Made by a program: the position numbers and the translations under genes. DNA of 64,000 bases from the NCBI RefSeq assembly GCF_016919245.1, contig NZ_JAFEJA010000001.1, positions 4,020,001 to 4,084,000 of the forward strand, read 5' to 3'. Below are positions 8,384-17,711 of this stretch, piece by piece. Each line of letters starts with the position of its first letter. Within the stretch, counting starts at the first letter, position 1. The notes under the pieces were generated by a model, which made no database searches, was not told where the DNA came from, and saw nothing but the letters and a program-made list of their open reading frames with translations. Source of the DNA: Streptomyces zhihengii. Its GTDB lineage: Bacteria; Actinomycetota; Actinomycetes; Streptomycetales; Streptomycetaceae.

Positions 8384-11300
8384 ATGACCCCTGCTCTGAT
8401 CGGGCGTGACCACCCCGCGGGCGTCCTCCGGGCGGAGATCGGCCGGGCGACGGACAGCCACGGGGGCCTCGTGCTGGTCACCGGCGAAGCCGGTATCGGC
8501 AAGACGACCCTGGTCACCGAGGCGGCCGACGAAGCCCGCCGGCGCGGGGCCCTGGTGCTCGGCGGATCCTGCTGGGACTCCGACAGCGCCCCCGGCTACT
8601 GGCCCTGGGTGCAGGTGGTGCGGGGGCTGCGCCGCGGCTGCCCGGAAGCCGAGTGGGCACAGGCCGAGAAGGCCGCCGGCGGCCGGCTCGGCGTGCTGCT
8701 CGGGGAGGCCCCCGGCGAGCCCGAGGCCGGCGGCGACGCGTTCCCCGTGTACGACGCGGTGACCACCGCCCTGGTCACCGTCTCCCAGCACCGCCCCCTC
8801 GTGGTCGTCCTCGACGACCTCCACTGGGCGGATCCGGCGACGCTGCGGCTCCTGGAGTTCGCCGCGCAGCACGCCTGGTTCGAGCGCCTGCTGCTCATCG
8901 GCACCTACCGGGACGCGGAGGTCGAGGCCGCCGACCACCCGCTCCAGCCGCTGATCCTCCCCCTCGCGGCCCGGGCCGCCGCCACCGTGACCCTCACCGG
9001 CCTGGAGCGCGACGAGGTGGGCGCGCTGATCGCGCTCACCGCCGGCAACGAGCCGGAGCCCTCGCTGGTCGACGAGGTGCACCGGCGCACCGGAGGCAAC
9101 CCCTTCTTCGTCGAGCAGACGGCACGCATCTGGCACAGCGGCCATCCGGTGACGGCCATCGCCCCCGGGGTGCGCGAGGCGGTCAGACGACGGCTGGCCC
9201 TGCTGCCGGATCCGGTCGGCGAGCTGCTGGCCGTCGCGGCCGTGCTGGGCCGCCGCTTCCACCGGAAGGTGCTGGCGGCGACCGCCTCCGCACCCGTGCC
9301 GCACGTCGACCGCCTGCTGTCCCGGGCCGTCGCCGCCCGGCTGGTGACACCGCGAACGGGCGGCGTCTTCGCCTTCGCCCACGACCTGGTGCGCGAGACC
9401 CTCTACGAGTCGCTGGAGGCGCCCGGCATCCGCCGGCTGCACGCCCGCGCCGTGGAGGTCCTCACCGGCCCGCCCGAACAGGGGGTGCGGGCCCTGCCGG
9501 CCGACATCGCCCGCCACGCCCACCTGGCCGGCGACGAGCTCGACCGCGACCTCCGGGTGGACCTGCTGCTCGCCGCCGCCCGGGACGCCTCCGGGCGCCT
9601 CGCCGGAGAGGAGGCCACCGGCCACTACCGGCGCGCCCTCGACGCGGCGGCACCCGACCCCCGGCGGGCCGCGCTGATCCACCTGGACCTCGGCGGCCAG
9701 CTCGGCCACGACGGCGACGAGCACGGCGCCTGGGCGAGCTTCGACCGTGCCGCCGACCTCGCCGAGGAGGTGGCGGCACCCGAACTGCTCGCCCGGGTCG
9801 CCATCACCCTCCACGGCCACGCCGACGTCCCCGGCCGGCGCCAGCTCCGCCGCACCCAGGACATGCTGCGCCGCGCCTACCGCGCTCTGGTCGACCGCGG
9901 CAGCGAGGAGCTCGCCGGCCTCTCCTACGAGCAGATCGCCCAGGACCTGGCCGTGCGCTGCACCGCCCTCGCCCGCAGCGAGGGCGACGACGACGCGCTG
10001 TCGTTCTCCCTGTGGGCACGCCACGACGCGATCTGGGGCATCGGCACCTCCGCCGAACGGCTCGACCTGACGGACGAGATGGCCGAGGTGGCCCGGCGCA
10101 CGGACAACCACGAGATGGAGCTCCACGCCTTCGCCATGCGCTGGGTCTCCCTTCTGGAGCTCGGCGACCCCGCCTACCTGGCGCAGATGCGGACGTTCGT
10201 GGCCCTGGCCGAGCGGACGGGGACGCGCCGCTTCGAGCTGGCCATGGTGGTCGACCGGTCCCTGATCGCGGCGCTCGGCGGCCGGTTCGAGGAGGCCAGG
10301 GCACTGCTGGACAGCGTGATCGACAACCGCGCCGGCCATGTGACCTTCGCCTTCATGACCGCGCACATGGACTGGTCGATGAAGCTGCACTCGGGCCGGC
10401 TGGACGAGGCGGCGGCCGCGGTCGCGGCCCTGGAGGAGTCCGGTCACCCCTATCCGCGGCTGCTGGAGGGGATCACCGCCGTGGAGCGGGGGGACGTCGA
10501 GCGGGCGCGGCGGCTGACGGCGGAGCTGGAGGCGATGCCGGAGCCGGTGGTGCGGTCGTTCGCCCCGCTGCTGGTCCGGCTGCGGGCGCAGACGGCCGCC
10601 GCGGCCCGGGACCTGCCCGCCGTCGCCGAGCTGCGGGTCCTGCTGGAGCCGTACGCGGGGCAGTGGGTCGTCGCCCTCTACGGCTGCGACATCGGCGGCC
10701 CCGTCGACCTGTGGCGCGGCATGCTGGACGCGGTCGAGGGCCGCACCGGGGACGCCGTCGCCGCGCTGTCGGCCGCCGCCGCGTCGGCGGACCGGCTCCA
10801 GGCGCCGCCCTGGGCGCTGCGGGCCCGGGTGGCCCTCGCCGGGGTGCTGGAGGCGTCGGGTGATCCGGCGGCCCCGTCGCTGCGGGCGCGGGTCGGTCAT
10901 GAGGCGCGGGAGCTCGGGCTGACGCATCTGCTCACCCCGCCGCCCGGCGCGGAGCCCGCGGCGGGGAGTGTTCCGGGCCAGGCCACGGCTCCGGCGACCG
11001 CCGCTCCCCGGGCGCCGGCGGGCGGGGCGGGACCGGCGCCGGTGCCGACGTCGGTCTCGGACTCGGTCTCGGACTCGGTGTCGGACTCGGCCTCGGTCTC
11101 GGCCTCGGCCTCGGCCTCGGACTCGGCCTCGGCAGGAGCTGCGGGTGGCACGGGCGGTGGGGAGTTCCGGCGGGACGGGGCCGTGTGGGCGCTGTCGTAC
11201 GGGGGGCGGGCCGTGCATGTGCCGGACGCCAAGGGGCTTCGTGACCTGCACACCCTGCTGAGGCGTCCGGGGGACGACCTCCCGGCCGTGTCGCTGCTGG

Positions 11301-11701
11301 CCCCCGAGGGCGGGGCGGAGGTGGTCGCCGCGCGGAGCATGGGCGGCGATCCGGTGCTCGACGAGGAGGCCAAGGCCCGCTACCGGCAGCGGCTGGACCG
11401 GCTGGACGAGGAGATCGACCGTGCCGCCGTCCGCGGTGACGCCGCCCGCGCCGCCGAGCACGAGCGCGAACGGGCGGCGCTGCTGGAGCAGTTGCGCTCG
11501 GCCGCCGGGCTGGGCGGGCGCACCCGCCGCCTGGGCGACGAGGCGGAGCGCGCCCGGAAGACCGTCACCGCCCGGATCCGGGACACCCTCCGCAGACTCG
11601 ACGCCCTCCACCCCGAACTCGCCGCCCACCTGCGGGAGTCGGTCACCACCGGCGCCTCCTGCGCCTACCGGCCGCCGCACCCGGTCGGCTGGCGGCTCTG
11701 A
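8384..11701 (+). CDS. Large AAA-type ATPase, LAL-like but without LuxR DNA-binding domain
   Basis: A 1105-residue protein with an N-terminal AAA_16/STAND ATPase module: Walker A GEAGIGKTT (34-42) and Walker B VVVLDD followed by LHWAD (about 140-150). A long helical TPR-like middle region follows (about 380-870), as in large LuxR-type (LAL) and AfsR-like regulators. Residues about 891-919 form a Ser/Asp/Val/Ala linker made of repeated TCGGAC/TCGGCC hexamers. The C-terminal part has ALSYGGRAVHVPDAKGLRDLHTLL, a module recurring in actinobacterial ATPases, then a helical segment ending ARIRDTLRRLDALHPELAAHLRESV. No LuxR helix-turn-helix is visible, so direct DNA binding is uncertain. Repeats resembling DnaA boxes precede it. 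Confidence 0.8.
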   Translation: MTPALIGRDHPAGVLRAEIGRATDSHGGLVLVTGEAGIGKTTLVTEAADEARRRGALVLGGSCWDSDSAPGYWPWVQVVRGLRRGCPEAEWAQAEKAAGGRLGVLLGEAPGEPEAGGDAFPVYDAVTTALVTVSQHRPLVVVLDDLHWADPATLRLLEFAAQHAWFERLLLIGTYRDAEVEAADHPLQPLILPLAARAAATVTLTGLERDEVGALIALTAGNEPEPSLVDEVHRRTGGNPFFVEQTARIWHSGHPVTAIAPGVREAVRRRLALLPDPVGELLAVAAVLGRRFHRKVLAATASAPVPHVDRLLSRAVAARLVTPRTGGVFAFAHDLVRETLYESLEAPGIRRLHARAVEVLTGPPEQGVRALPADIARHAHLAGDELDRDLRVDLLLAAARDASGRLAGEEATGHYRRALDAAAPDPRRAALIHLDLGGQLGHDGDEHGAWASFDRAADLAEEVAAPELLARVAITLHGHADVPGRRQLRRTQDMLRRAYRALVDRGSEELAGLSYEQIAQDLAVRCTALARSEGDDDALSFSLWARHDAIWGIGTSAERLDLTDEMAEVARRTDNHEMELHAFAMRWVSLLELGDPAYLAQMRTFVALAERTGTRRFELAMVVDRSLIAALGGRFEEARALLDSVIDNRAGHVTFAFMTAHMDWSMKLHSGRLDEAAAAVAALEESGHPYPRLLEGITAVERGDVERARRLTAELEAMPEPVVRSFAPLLVRLRAQTAAAARDLPAVAELRVLLEPYAGQWVVALYGCDIGGPVDLWRGMLDAVEGRTGDAVAALSAAAASADRLQAPPWALRARVALAGVLEASGDPAAPSLRARVGHEARELGLTHLLTPPPGAEPAAGSVPGQATAPATAAPRAPAGGAGPAPVPTSVSDSVSDSVSDSASVSASASASDSASAGAAGGTGGGEFRRDGAVWALSYGGRAVHVPDAKGLRDLHTLLRRPGDDLPAVSLLAPEGGAEVVAARSMGGDPVLDEEAKARYRQRLDRLDEEIDRAAVRGDAARAAEHERERAALLEQLRSAAGLGGRTRRLGDEAERARKTVTARIRDTLRRLDALHPELAAHLRESVTTGASCAYRPPHPVGWRL

Positions 11702-11801
11702 CCGGAGCGGGCAGCTGGCGGCTCTGACGGGAAGGGGCGGCAGGAGCGAATCACCCGGAGCGAGTGACCGGAGCGGGCGACCGGAGCGGGCGACCGGCAA
11801 C

Positions 11802-11830
11802 AGCGCACCGGGCCGCCGCCCCGGTGCGCT
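11802..11830. terminator. Hairpin between convergent ATPase and ABC permease genes
   Basis: AGCGCACCGGG and CCCGGTGCGCT pair perfectly (11 bp) around a 7-base loop. The position between tail-to-tail genes suggests a terminator serving both directions. The spacer also holds a 26-bp duplication spanning the ATPase stop (GCTGGCGGCTCTGAC at 11688 and 11714) and a tandem 13-mer CCGGAGCGGGCGA (11768-11793). Confidence 0.55.
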
Positions 11831-11885
11831 CGGCACGGGGCGGCGGCTGCCTCTCCTCGCGGGGGTCACCGGCGAGGGCGGTGGC

Positions 11886-12746
11886 TCACTTGCGGTTGTA
11901 GAGCCGCATGGTGACCGTCCCGAAGACGACCATCAGCACGGCCGACCAGCCCAGCGACCAGGCGATGTCCGCGGCCGGCCAGTTCCCCGCCATCAGCTCC
12001 CGCACCGCGGTCGCCACATGGGTGACGGGACTGTTGTTCACGAAGGCCTGGAGCCAGCCCGGCATCGTCTCCGGCTTGACGAAGACATTGCTGAGGAAGG
12101 TCAGCGGGAAGATGACCATCATGCTGACGCCCATCACCGACTTCTCGGTCCGCAGCATCAGGCCGAACATCGTCCAGATCCAGGAGAAGGAGAAGGCGAA
12201 GACCATCAGCAGCACCACACCGAGCAGGATGCCGATGACGCCGCCGTCCGCGCGGTAGCCGATGATCATGCCGACGACCAGCATCACGACGGACGCGATC
12301 AGATAGCGCACCACGTCCCCGAGGAGGTAGCCGACCATCGGGGAGGGACGCCAGATCGGCAGCGTCCGGAAGCGGTCGAAGACGCCCTTGGAGATGTCCG
12401 TGTTGACCGCGACGCCGGTGTACATCGTGATCATCACGACGCTCATGGTGAGGATGCCCGGCAGCAGGAACTGGATGTAGTCCGAGACGGAACCGGCGAT
12501 CGCGCCTCCGAAGAGGTACGTGTACATCAGCACCATCATGATGGGGAACGCGGTGACGTCGAAGAGCTGCTCGGGGACGTGCTTGATCTTGAGCATCGCC
12601 CGCCAGCCGAACGTCAGCGACGCCGAGAGGGCACTGGGCCGCGGCGGGCGGTCCGTCGAGACCAGCAGGGCCGCGAGGTCCTCGGCCCGGGGTGCTTCCA
12701 GCTCGATGTCGCCGAGGTTGTCCTTGGTGGTGGTCGCGGTGCTCAT
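11886..12746 (-). CDS. ABC-2 type drug exporter permease (DrrB family)
   Basis: A 286-residue integral membrane protein with about six helices beginning near residue 68 ([17 protein letters not shown]). It has the ABC-2 permease pattern of daunorubicin-resistance DrrB proteins, including the [42 protein letters not shown] segment. Its ATG overlaps the stop of the ATPase gene by four bases (ATGA), so the two are translationally coupled and should form one exporter. The likely substrate is a hydrophobic drug or lipid; it cannot be named from sequence. Confidence 0.88.
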   Translation of the reverse strand: MSTATTTKDNLGDIELEAPRAEDLAALLVSTDRPPRPSALSASLTFGWRAMLKIKHVPEQLFDVTAFPIMMVLMYTYLFGGAIAGSVSDYIQFLLPGILTMSVVMITMYTGVAVNTDISKGVFDRFRTLPIWRPSPMVGYLLGDVVRYLIASVVMLVVGMIIGYRADGGVIGILLGVVLLMVFAFSFSWIWTMFGLMLRTEKSVMGVSMMVIFPLTFLSNVFVKPETMPGWLQAFVNNSPVTHVATAVRELMAGNWPAADIAWSLGWSAVLMVVFGTVTMRLYNRK

Positions 12747-13714
12747 GCCGCCTCCCCCTTCTTGTCGGTCAGGGCGAGGAAGACCTCGTCCAGGCTGGGC
12801 TGGCCCAGCGAGAAGTTGTCCACGGTGATGCCGTTGCGGGCGAGCTCGGCGAGCGCGTGGGCCGCCTGCTCGGCCGCGCCCCGGTCGCTGCTGCCGGCGC
12901 TGACGCGGGCCGTCATGGCCACCGGGTCGGCGTCCAGCAGCACTTCGGCGCCGAGGGCGGCGGCGAGCACGCGCTCCGCCTCCGGCCGCTGCTCCGCCTC
13001 GCGCAGCCGCAGATGGACGGCCCCGGAGCCGACGGACGCCTTCAGCTCGCCCTTGGTGCCCTCCGCGATCACCCTGCCGTGGTCGATCACGGCGATCCGG
13101 GAGGCGAGGTGGTCGGCCTCGTCCAGGTACTGGGTCGTCAGCAGGACGGTGGTGCCCTGGGCGACGACGGCCCGCACGATGTCCCAGACCTGGTTGCGGC
13201 TGCGGGGGTCGAGGCCGGTGGTGGGCTCGTCGAGGAAGAGCAGGTCGGGGGTGTTGAGGATGGAGGCCGCGATGTCGATGCGCCGCCGCATGCCCCCCGA
13301 GTAGTTCTTCACCTGCTTGTCGGCGGCGTCGCGCAGGCCGAACGCCTCCAGCAGCTGGGCCGCGCGCTCCCGCGCCGCCGGCTTGGGGTGTCCGAGCAGC
13401 CGGGCGAGGAGGATCAGGTTCTCCAGGCCGGTGAGGTCCTCGTCGACGGAGGCGTACTGGCCGGTGAGGCTGACCCTGCTGCGGACCGCGTCGGCTTCCT
13501 TCTGCACGTCCTTGCCGAACACCCGGGCCTCGCCTCCGTCCGGCCGCAGCAGGGTGGCCAGCATCCGGACCGTGGTCGTCTTGCCCGCGCCGTTGGGACC
13601 GAGGACGCCGTAGACCGTGCCGGCGGCCACCTTGAGGTCGACGCCGTCCACGGCACGGTTGTCACCGAAGACCTTCACCAGGCCGGAGGTCTCGATTGCC
13701 AGATCAGTACTCAT
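12743..13714 (-). CDS. ABC exporter ATPase (DrrA family)
   Basis: A 323-residue ATP-binding subunit. Walker [10 protein letters not shown] (about 40-48), signature YSGGMRRR, Walker [17 protein letters not shown], and a C-terminal DrrA-type extension ending [17 protein letters not shown]. The extension (about 230-323) and the sequence around YLDEADHLA are typical of drug and antibiotic exporters. It forms an operon with the overlapping permease gene, 120 bases after a flavin reductase gene on the same strand. Confidence 0.92.
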   Translation of the reverse strand: MSTDLAIETSGLVKVFGDNRAVDGVDLKVAAGTVYGVLGPNGAGKTTTVRMLATLLRPDGGEARVFGKDVQKEADAVRSRVSLTGQYASVDEDLTGLENLILLARLLGHPKPAARERAAQLLEAFGLRDAADKQVKNYSGGMRRRIDIAASILNTPDLLFLDEPTTGLDPRSRNQVWDIVRAVVAQGTTVLLTTQYLDEADHLASRIAVIDHGRVIAEGTKGELKASVGSGAVHLRLREAEQRPEAERVLAAALGAEVLLDADPVAMTARVSAGSSDRGAAEQAAHALAELARNGITVDNFSLGQPSLDEVFLALTDKKGEAA

Positions 13715-13833
13715 CGTCAGTCCTTCGGTTCCTTTTCGTCGTGGAGTGCAGACCGCGCCGGGCGCGGGAAGTCATCGGTCGCGGGGCGGCGGGGGATCCG
13801 GCGGGCGGCGGGGGCCCCGGCGGGCGGGGGCCG

Positions 13834-14394
13834 TCATGAGACGTAGGGGCGCGCCGCGCGGGCGTCGCGCAGGGCCAGGCCCCACCAGCGGAGCTGGTCG
13901 AGCATGAGGGCCGCCGCCCCGGAGCGGTCGTCCAGCCCCTCGTCCAGCAGGTTGACGCCGACGCCGTTGCGCAGGGTGACGGTGTGGAGCTCGGTGAAGA
14001 CCGAGCGGAGCTGCTCCACCGCGTAGAGCCCGCGGGAGCCGTGGCCGTAGCTGACGAAGCCGACCGGCTTGGTGTGCCACTCGTCGTAGGCGTAGTCGAT
14101 GGCCTGCTTGAGGGAGGCGGGGAAGGAGCGGTTGTACTCCGGGGTCACGACCACGAAGGCGTCGGCGCGGCCGACCTCCGCGACGAAGTCGCGTATCGGC
14201 GGGGTGGCGGTGTCCGGGTAGCGGGCGGGGAAGTCGAACTCGGCCAGGTCGACCAGGGAGGGGACCAGACCGGGACGCCCGGTGGCGCACGCCAGGAACC
14301 AGCGGCCGATCTCCGCACCGACCCGCCCCTCGCGGGTGCTGCCGATGATCACGGCGACGCGCAGCGGTGACTCGCTTTCCTGCCGCTCGTGCAT
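13834..14394 (-). CDS. NAD(P)H-dependent FMN reductase (flavodoxin fold)
   Basis: A 186-residue protein with LRVAVIIGSTREGRVG (FMN phosphate loop), VVVTPEYNRSFPASLKQAIDYAYDEWHTKPVGFVSYGHGS, and a C-terminal helix. These are the signatures of the NADPH-dependent FMN / azoreductase-like reductase family. It is read leftward and lies 120 bases upstream of the DrrA/DrrB exporter pair; co-transcription is possible. Such enzymes reduce quinones or azo compounds or supply reduced flavin; the true substrate is unknown. Confidence 0.87.
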   Translation of the reverse strand: MHERQESESPLRVAVIIGSTREGRVGAEIGRWFLACATGRPGLVPSLVDLAEFDFPARYPDTATPPIRDFVAEVGRADAFVVVTPEYNRSFPASLKQAIDYAYDEWHTKPVGFVSYGHGSRGLYAVEQLRSVFTELHTVTLRNGVGVNLLDEGLDDRSGAAALMLDQLRWWGLALRDARAARPYVS

Positions 14395-14548
14395 GGTGCC
14401 TCCCTCCCGGGCGTCCGGACCGTCACCCGGGAGGCGCGAGACGGCATCGCGCGGCCGCCAGATCGAGTCCGGCGGCCGCGCGCGGTGGCGGAGGGCGGGG
14501 GTGCCCGGTCCCGGCCGGGCTCACTGCCGCGCGTTCATTCCCGCACGC

Positions 14549-14962
14549 TCATTCCCGCACGTAGAACGCGTAGAACATGGCGAGACCGGTCGCCAGTCCG
14601 CATGCCAGTCCGATTCCGGCGGAGCGCAGGACGCTGCCGCCCGCGAGGCTGGTCAGGAACCCGATGGTCGCCCCGGTCAGCGCCCCGTACGACGCCGCCC
14701 GCAGTTCGCGCGGCAGACGGTGCTGGATCCGGCCCAGCCCGAAGGCGAGCGCGCCGAGGACGACGGCGCAGAGGATGCCGACGAGCCACTGGGCGCCGTC
14801 CGCGATTCCGCCGTCCTGGAAGCGGAGAACGGAAGCGGCCCAGATGCCGGCCGTCACCGCGAGGACGGCGGGCAGCAGGAACCCGAGCGGGCTGTGGTGC
14901 TGCCGTTCCGTCGTACCGTGCCGCCGCCGTCGTCCGTGCGGCATCGCTGCTTGAGTGGCCAT
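14549..14962 (-). CDS. Small four-helix membrane protein
   Basis: A 137-residue protein with a basic N-terminus (HGRRRRHGTTERQHH) and four predicted membrane helices at about 25-45, 59-80, 90-108 and 112-133. The two-by-two helix arrangement with Gly-rich helices (GALTGATIGFLTSLAGG, GIGLACGLATGLAMFYAFYV) resembles small actinobacterial membrane proteins of unknown function. No catalytic or binding motif is seen. The gene is divergent from the EEP hydrolase gene. Confidence 0.65.
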   Translation of the reverse strand: MATQAAMPHGRRRRHGTTERQHHSPLGFLLPAVLAVTAGIWAASVLRFQDGGIADGAQWLVGILCAVVLGALAFGLGRIQHRLPRELRAASYGALTGATIGFLTSLAGGSVLRSAGIGLACGLATGLAMFYAFYVRE

Positions 14963-15315
14963 GGCGCAGAGCTCCTTCCCTCTCGCCCCCGCGCGTCCTC
15001 ATCCCAGGGCACACCCGTCCGGACCAGCGGGCAACTCCGCACGGAGCGGGCCCGGCCGTCCCGGGCCGCCCGGAATCCGGCGACACGCGCCCGCATCTCG
15101 GCGCCCGGGGCGGGTACGGGCGCAACGATCTCGTCGTGACCGGCGTCCTCAGGACCGGGGACAGGGGACAGGGGGACGGGGTCCCGGCCCTCGGGGCCGG
15201 CGGCATCGTCCGGACCGCCGAGAACGGGCCGCCGGGCCCCGGCCCGGAATCCGGCGGACCGGTCCCGGCCGGTCCCGGCCGGGACGCCGAGAACGGGACG
15301 GGAGCGGAGAGCGGA
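14963..15315. other. GC-rich divergent intergenic region
   Basis: About 350 bases separate the divergent membrane-protein and EEP-hydrolase genes. The rightward frame stays open from a GTG at 15136, but its product there is low-complexity Gly/Pro/Asp sequence with a repeated AENG motif. I read it as leader DNA rather than coding sequence. No clear promoter or operator is visible. Confidence 0.4.
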
Positions 15316-16329
15316 GTGGACCACCCAGCGACCTGGCAGGCCCCGCCGGCGGCGGCCGCGCCGCCACGGCGGGCACGCGGCCGGGCCCTCGCCTGGCTCG
15401 CGGGCCTGCTGCTCGTCCCGCCGACGGCCGTCGTGGCCTGCCGCGCGGCGGACACCGACGGGATCACCCCCGTGATCCAGCTCCTCGCCTTCCTGCCCTG
15501 GCTCCTCGCCCCCGCCGGGCTCGCGCTGCTGCTCGCCCTGCTGGGGCGCCGGCCGCTGCCGGCGGCCTGGGCGGTGACCGTGCTCGCGGTCACCGGCTGG
15601 TATGCCCGGCCCTACGACAGCGGCCTGGCCGACCGGCCGCCCGGCCCGGTCGTGGCGCGGGTCGACGTCCTCACGTCGAACGTGCAGTACGGCCGGGCGA
15701 CCGGCGAGCTGATCGAGACCGTGCGCAGGGAGCGGCCCGGGATCGTGTTCGCGCAGGAGTGCCCGAGCGCGTGCGTGGCGGCCCTGGCCAGGGAGCTGCC
15801 CCGCGCCGACTACCCGTACCGGATCGCCGCGGGCGGCGCGGGTGCCGCCGGGTCCGCGCTGCTCAGCAGGTACCCGCTGGAACCGGCCGGCTCCCTGGAC
15901 TCGGCGCTCGCGATGCCCGCCGCGACGGCCGACGTCGAGGGCACCGCGGTGCGCCTTCAGCTCGCGCATCCGCTGCCTCCGGTGCCCTCCGTGATCGGCG
16001 ACTGGCGACGGGAGCTGGGCGCGCTGGCCGCCTGGGCCGCCGCCCACCGGGAGGGGCCCGCCCTGATCGCGGGCGACTTCAACGCCACGGGCGACCACGC
16101 CGCGTTCCGCCGGATCCTCGACCGGGGCCGCCTGCGCGACGCCGCGGCGCTCGCGGGCGCGGGCCGCACCCCGTCCTGGCCCGCGCGGCTGCCCCGTCCG
16201 CTGGGCGCGCAGATCGACCATGTGCTGGTCGGCGAGGCGTTCTCGGTGCGCTCCGCGCGCTTCCTCGACCTCCCCGGCACCGACCACCGCGCCCTGCTGG
16301 TCTCCCTCGAACTGCACGCCGCGCGCTGA
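15316..16329 (+). CDS. Membrane-anchored endonuclease/exonuclease/phosphatase-fold protein
   Basis: A 337-residue protein with three N-terminal membrane helices (about 25-45, 55-77, 82-100) followed by an exported EEP (DNase I-like) domain. Motifs: DVLTSNVQYGR (metal Asn), PGIVFAQE (metal Glu), LIAGDFNATGDH (Asp/Asn), GAQIDHVLV and PGTDHRALLV (catalytic Asp/His). Members hydrolyse phosphodiesters or phosphomonoesters of nucleic acids, lipids or inositols. The GTG at 15316 is chosen because GGAG precedes it and the membrane segment follows; GTG 15136 is an alternative in the same frame that would add a low-complexity leader. Confidence 0.82.
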   Translation: MDHPATWQAPPAAAAPPRRARGRALAWLAGLLLVPPTAVVACRAADTDGITPVIQLLAFLPWLLAPAGLALLLALLGRRPLPAAWAVTVLAVTGWYARPYDSGLADRPPGPVVARVDVLTSNVQYGRATGELIETVRRERPGIVFAQECPSACVAALARELPRADYPYRIAAGGAGAAGSALLSRYPLEPAGSLDSALAMPAATADVEGTAVRLQLAHPLPPVPSVIGDWRRELGALAAWAAAHREGPALIAGDFNATGDHAAFRRILDRGRLRDAAALAGAGRTPSWPARLPRPLGAQIDHVLVGEAFSVRSARFLDLPGTDHRALLVSLELHAAR

Positions 16330-16416
16330 CGAACCGCACGACGTGCGGCGGCGGGGCCGCCGGGTCAGAGTGAGGAGGCGAAACGACCGGGGGCGGCCTG
16401 TTGGGAGGCATGGCGG

Positions 16417-17370
16417 ATGCGTGCTGTCACGGTCAGCGCCTACGGCGCCGAGCCCGAACTCGTCCAGTTGCCCAAACCCGAGCCCGGCGAGGGCGAGATC
16501 GTCGTGAAGGTGGAGTACGCGGCGCTCAACCCGGCCGACTGGCGGGCCGCGGCCGGGGCGGCGGACCCGTCCTCGGCCGAGGCCGCGTTCCCCCTGGTGA
16601 TCGGCACGGACTTCGCGGGCCGGGTGGACGTCGTCGGCCCCGGCGACAACCGCTTCCGGGTCGGCGACGCCGTCTTCGGCCTGGCCGTCGGGCCGGTGCA
16701 CGCGGGCAGCTACGCCGAGTACGTGTCGGTGCACCAGGACGGTCCCGTCGCCCTGGTCCCCGGCGGGCTCGCGCTGCGGTCGGCCGCCGCGCTGCCCACC
16801 GCGGGGACGGCGGCCGCCCAGGTCCTCGCGATCAGCGGGGTGCGGCCGGGCGGGAGCCTGCTGGTGGTGGGGGCGGCCGGCGGCGTGGGGAGCCGTCTCA
16901 CCCGGCTCGCCGCGGCGCGGGGCATCGAGGTGATCGCCGTCGTCCGGGGCGACGAGCGGCGGCGGATGGGCGACCTCGGGGCGCGGACCACCGTGGACGC
17001 CACCGCCGCCGAGGTGACCGAGGCGGTGCGCGGGGCCCGTCCGGAGGGCGTCGACGGCGTCGCCGACCTGGTCTCGGACACGGCGGACGACTTCGCCCGG
17101 CATGCGGCACTCGCCCGTCCCGGTGCCGTCGCCGTCGCCACCCGCCCCGGCGCGTCCCCGGGCGCGCTCCCCGGGGGCGTGGAGGGGGTGGCCTACCGGA
17201 TGCAACCGTCGGCCGCGCTGCTGGAGGCGCTGGCCACCGCGGCCGCCGAGGGCCTGCTGGAGGTGCCGTTCGACGCCGAACTCCCGCTGGAGAAGGCACC
17301 GGACGCGCTCGCCCAGAACCGAGCGGGCGGCGCCCGCGGGAAGACCGTCTTCGCCCTGCGGGGCGTGTGA
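16417..17370 (+). CDS. Zinc-independent MDR quinone oxidoreductase-like protein
   Basis: A 317-residue medium-chain dehydrogenase/reductase. The GroES-like domain covers 1-120 (MRAVTVSAYGAEPELVQLPKPEPGEGEIVVKVEYAALNPADWR, GTDFAGRVDVVG). The nucleotide-binding domain has LLVVGAAGGVGSRLTRLAAARG (about 149-170), an AAxxGVG pattern of NADPH quinone reductases. The catalytic zinc ligands of alcohol dehydrogenases are absent. GGGAGG sits 8 bases before the ATG. The substrate is not determinable; quinones or enones are usual. Confidence 0.87.
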   Translation: MRAVTVSAYGAEPELVQLPKPEPGEGEIVVKVEYAALNPADWRAAAGAADPSSAEAAFPLVIGTDFAGRVDVVGPGDNRFRVGDAVFGLAVGPVHAGSYAEYVSVHQDGPVALVPGGLALRSAAALPTAGTAAAQVLAISGVRPGGSLLVVGAAGGVGSRLTRLAAARGIEVIAVVRGDERRRMGDLGARTTVDATAAEVTEAVRGARPEGVDGVADLVSDTADDFARHAALARPGAVAVATRPGASPGALPGGVEGVAYRMQPSAALLEALATAAAEGLLEVPFDAELPLEKAPDALAQNRAGGARGKTVFALRGV

Positions 17371-17460
17371 GCGCGCGAACGGCGGGGGCGGGCAGCCCCG
17401 CCGCGCAAGGACCACCGGCCGCCGCCGCGCGGCGGCACCGCCGAGGACCGAGGAGCCGGT

Positions 17461-17706
17461 ATGGACGACGAGCAGATCATCGACGACATCGGCGACCTCG
17501 TGGAGGAGGAGCGCGCCCTGCGCGGCGAGGCCCTGGGCCAGGGCGGCCTCGACGCCGCCCAGCAGGCGCGGCTCAAGGAGCTGGAGATCCGTCTCGACCA
17601 GTGCTGGGACCTGCTGCGCAGGCGCCGGGCCGCGACCGAGTTCGGCGGCGACCCCGACACGGCCCGGGTGCAGCCCGCCGACGAGGTCGAGGGCTACGAG
17701 AGCTGA
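17461..17706 (+). CDS. DUF2630 family protein
   Basis: An 81-residue soluble, highly charged helical protein. MDDEQIIDDIGDLVEEERALR, then ARLKELEIRLDQCWDLLRRRRAATEFGGDPDTARVQPADEVEGYES, match the actinobacterial DUF2630 pattern well, including the DQCWDLLRQRRA core and the DEVEGY end. Function unknown. CGAGGAGCC precedes the ATG. It is followed at once by a tandem repeat array. Confidence 0.85.
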   Translation: MDDEQIIDDIGDLVEEERALRGEALGQGGLDAAQQARLKELEIRLDQCWDLLRRRRAATEFGGDPDTARVQPADEVEGYES

Positions 17707-17711
17707 CGGCC

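Noticed and set aside
6857..11869. A 1670-residue minus-strand open frame opposite the flavin, stress-protein and ATPase genes
   Set aside because: Its product is Arg/Gly/Pro-rich low-complexity sequence, typical of antisense frames in high-GC genomes, and it opposes well-supported genes.
15136..15315. N-terminal extension of the EEP hydrolase from GTG 15136
   Set aside because: The added sequence is Gly/Pro/Asp low complexity without a good ribosome-binding site; GTG 15316 sits just before the membrane helices.
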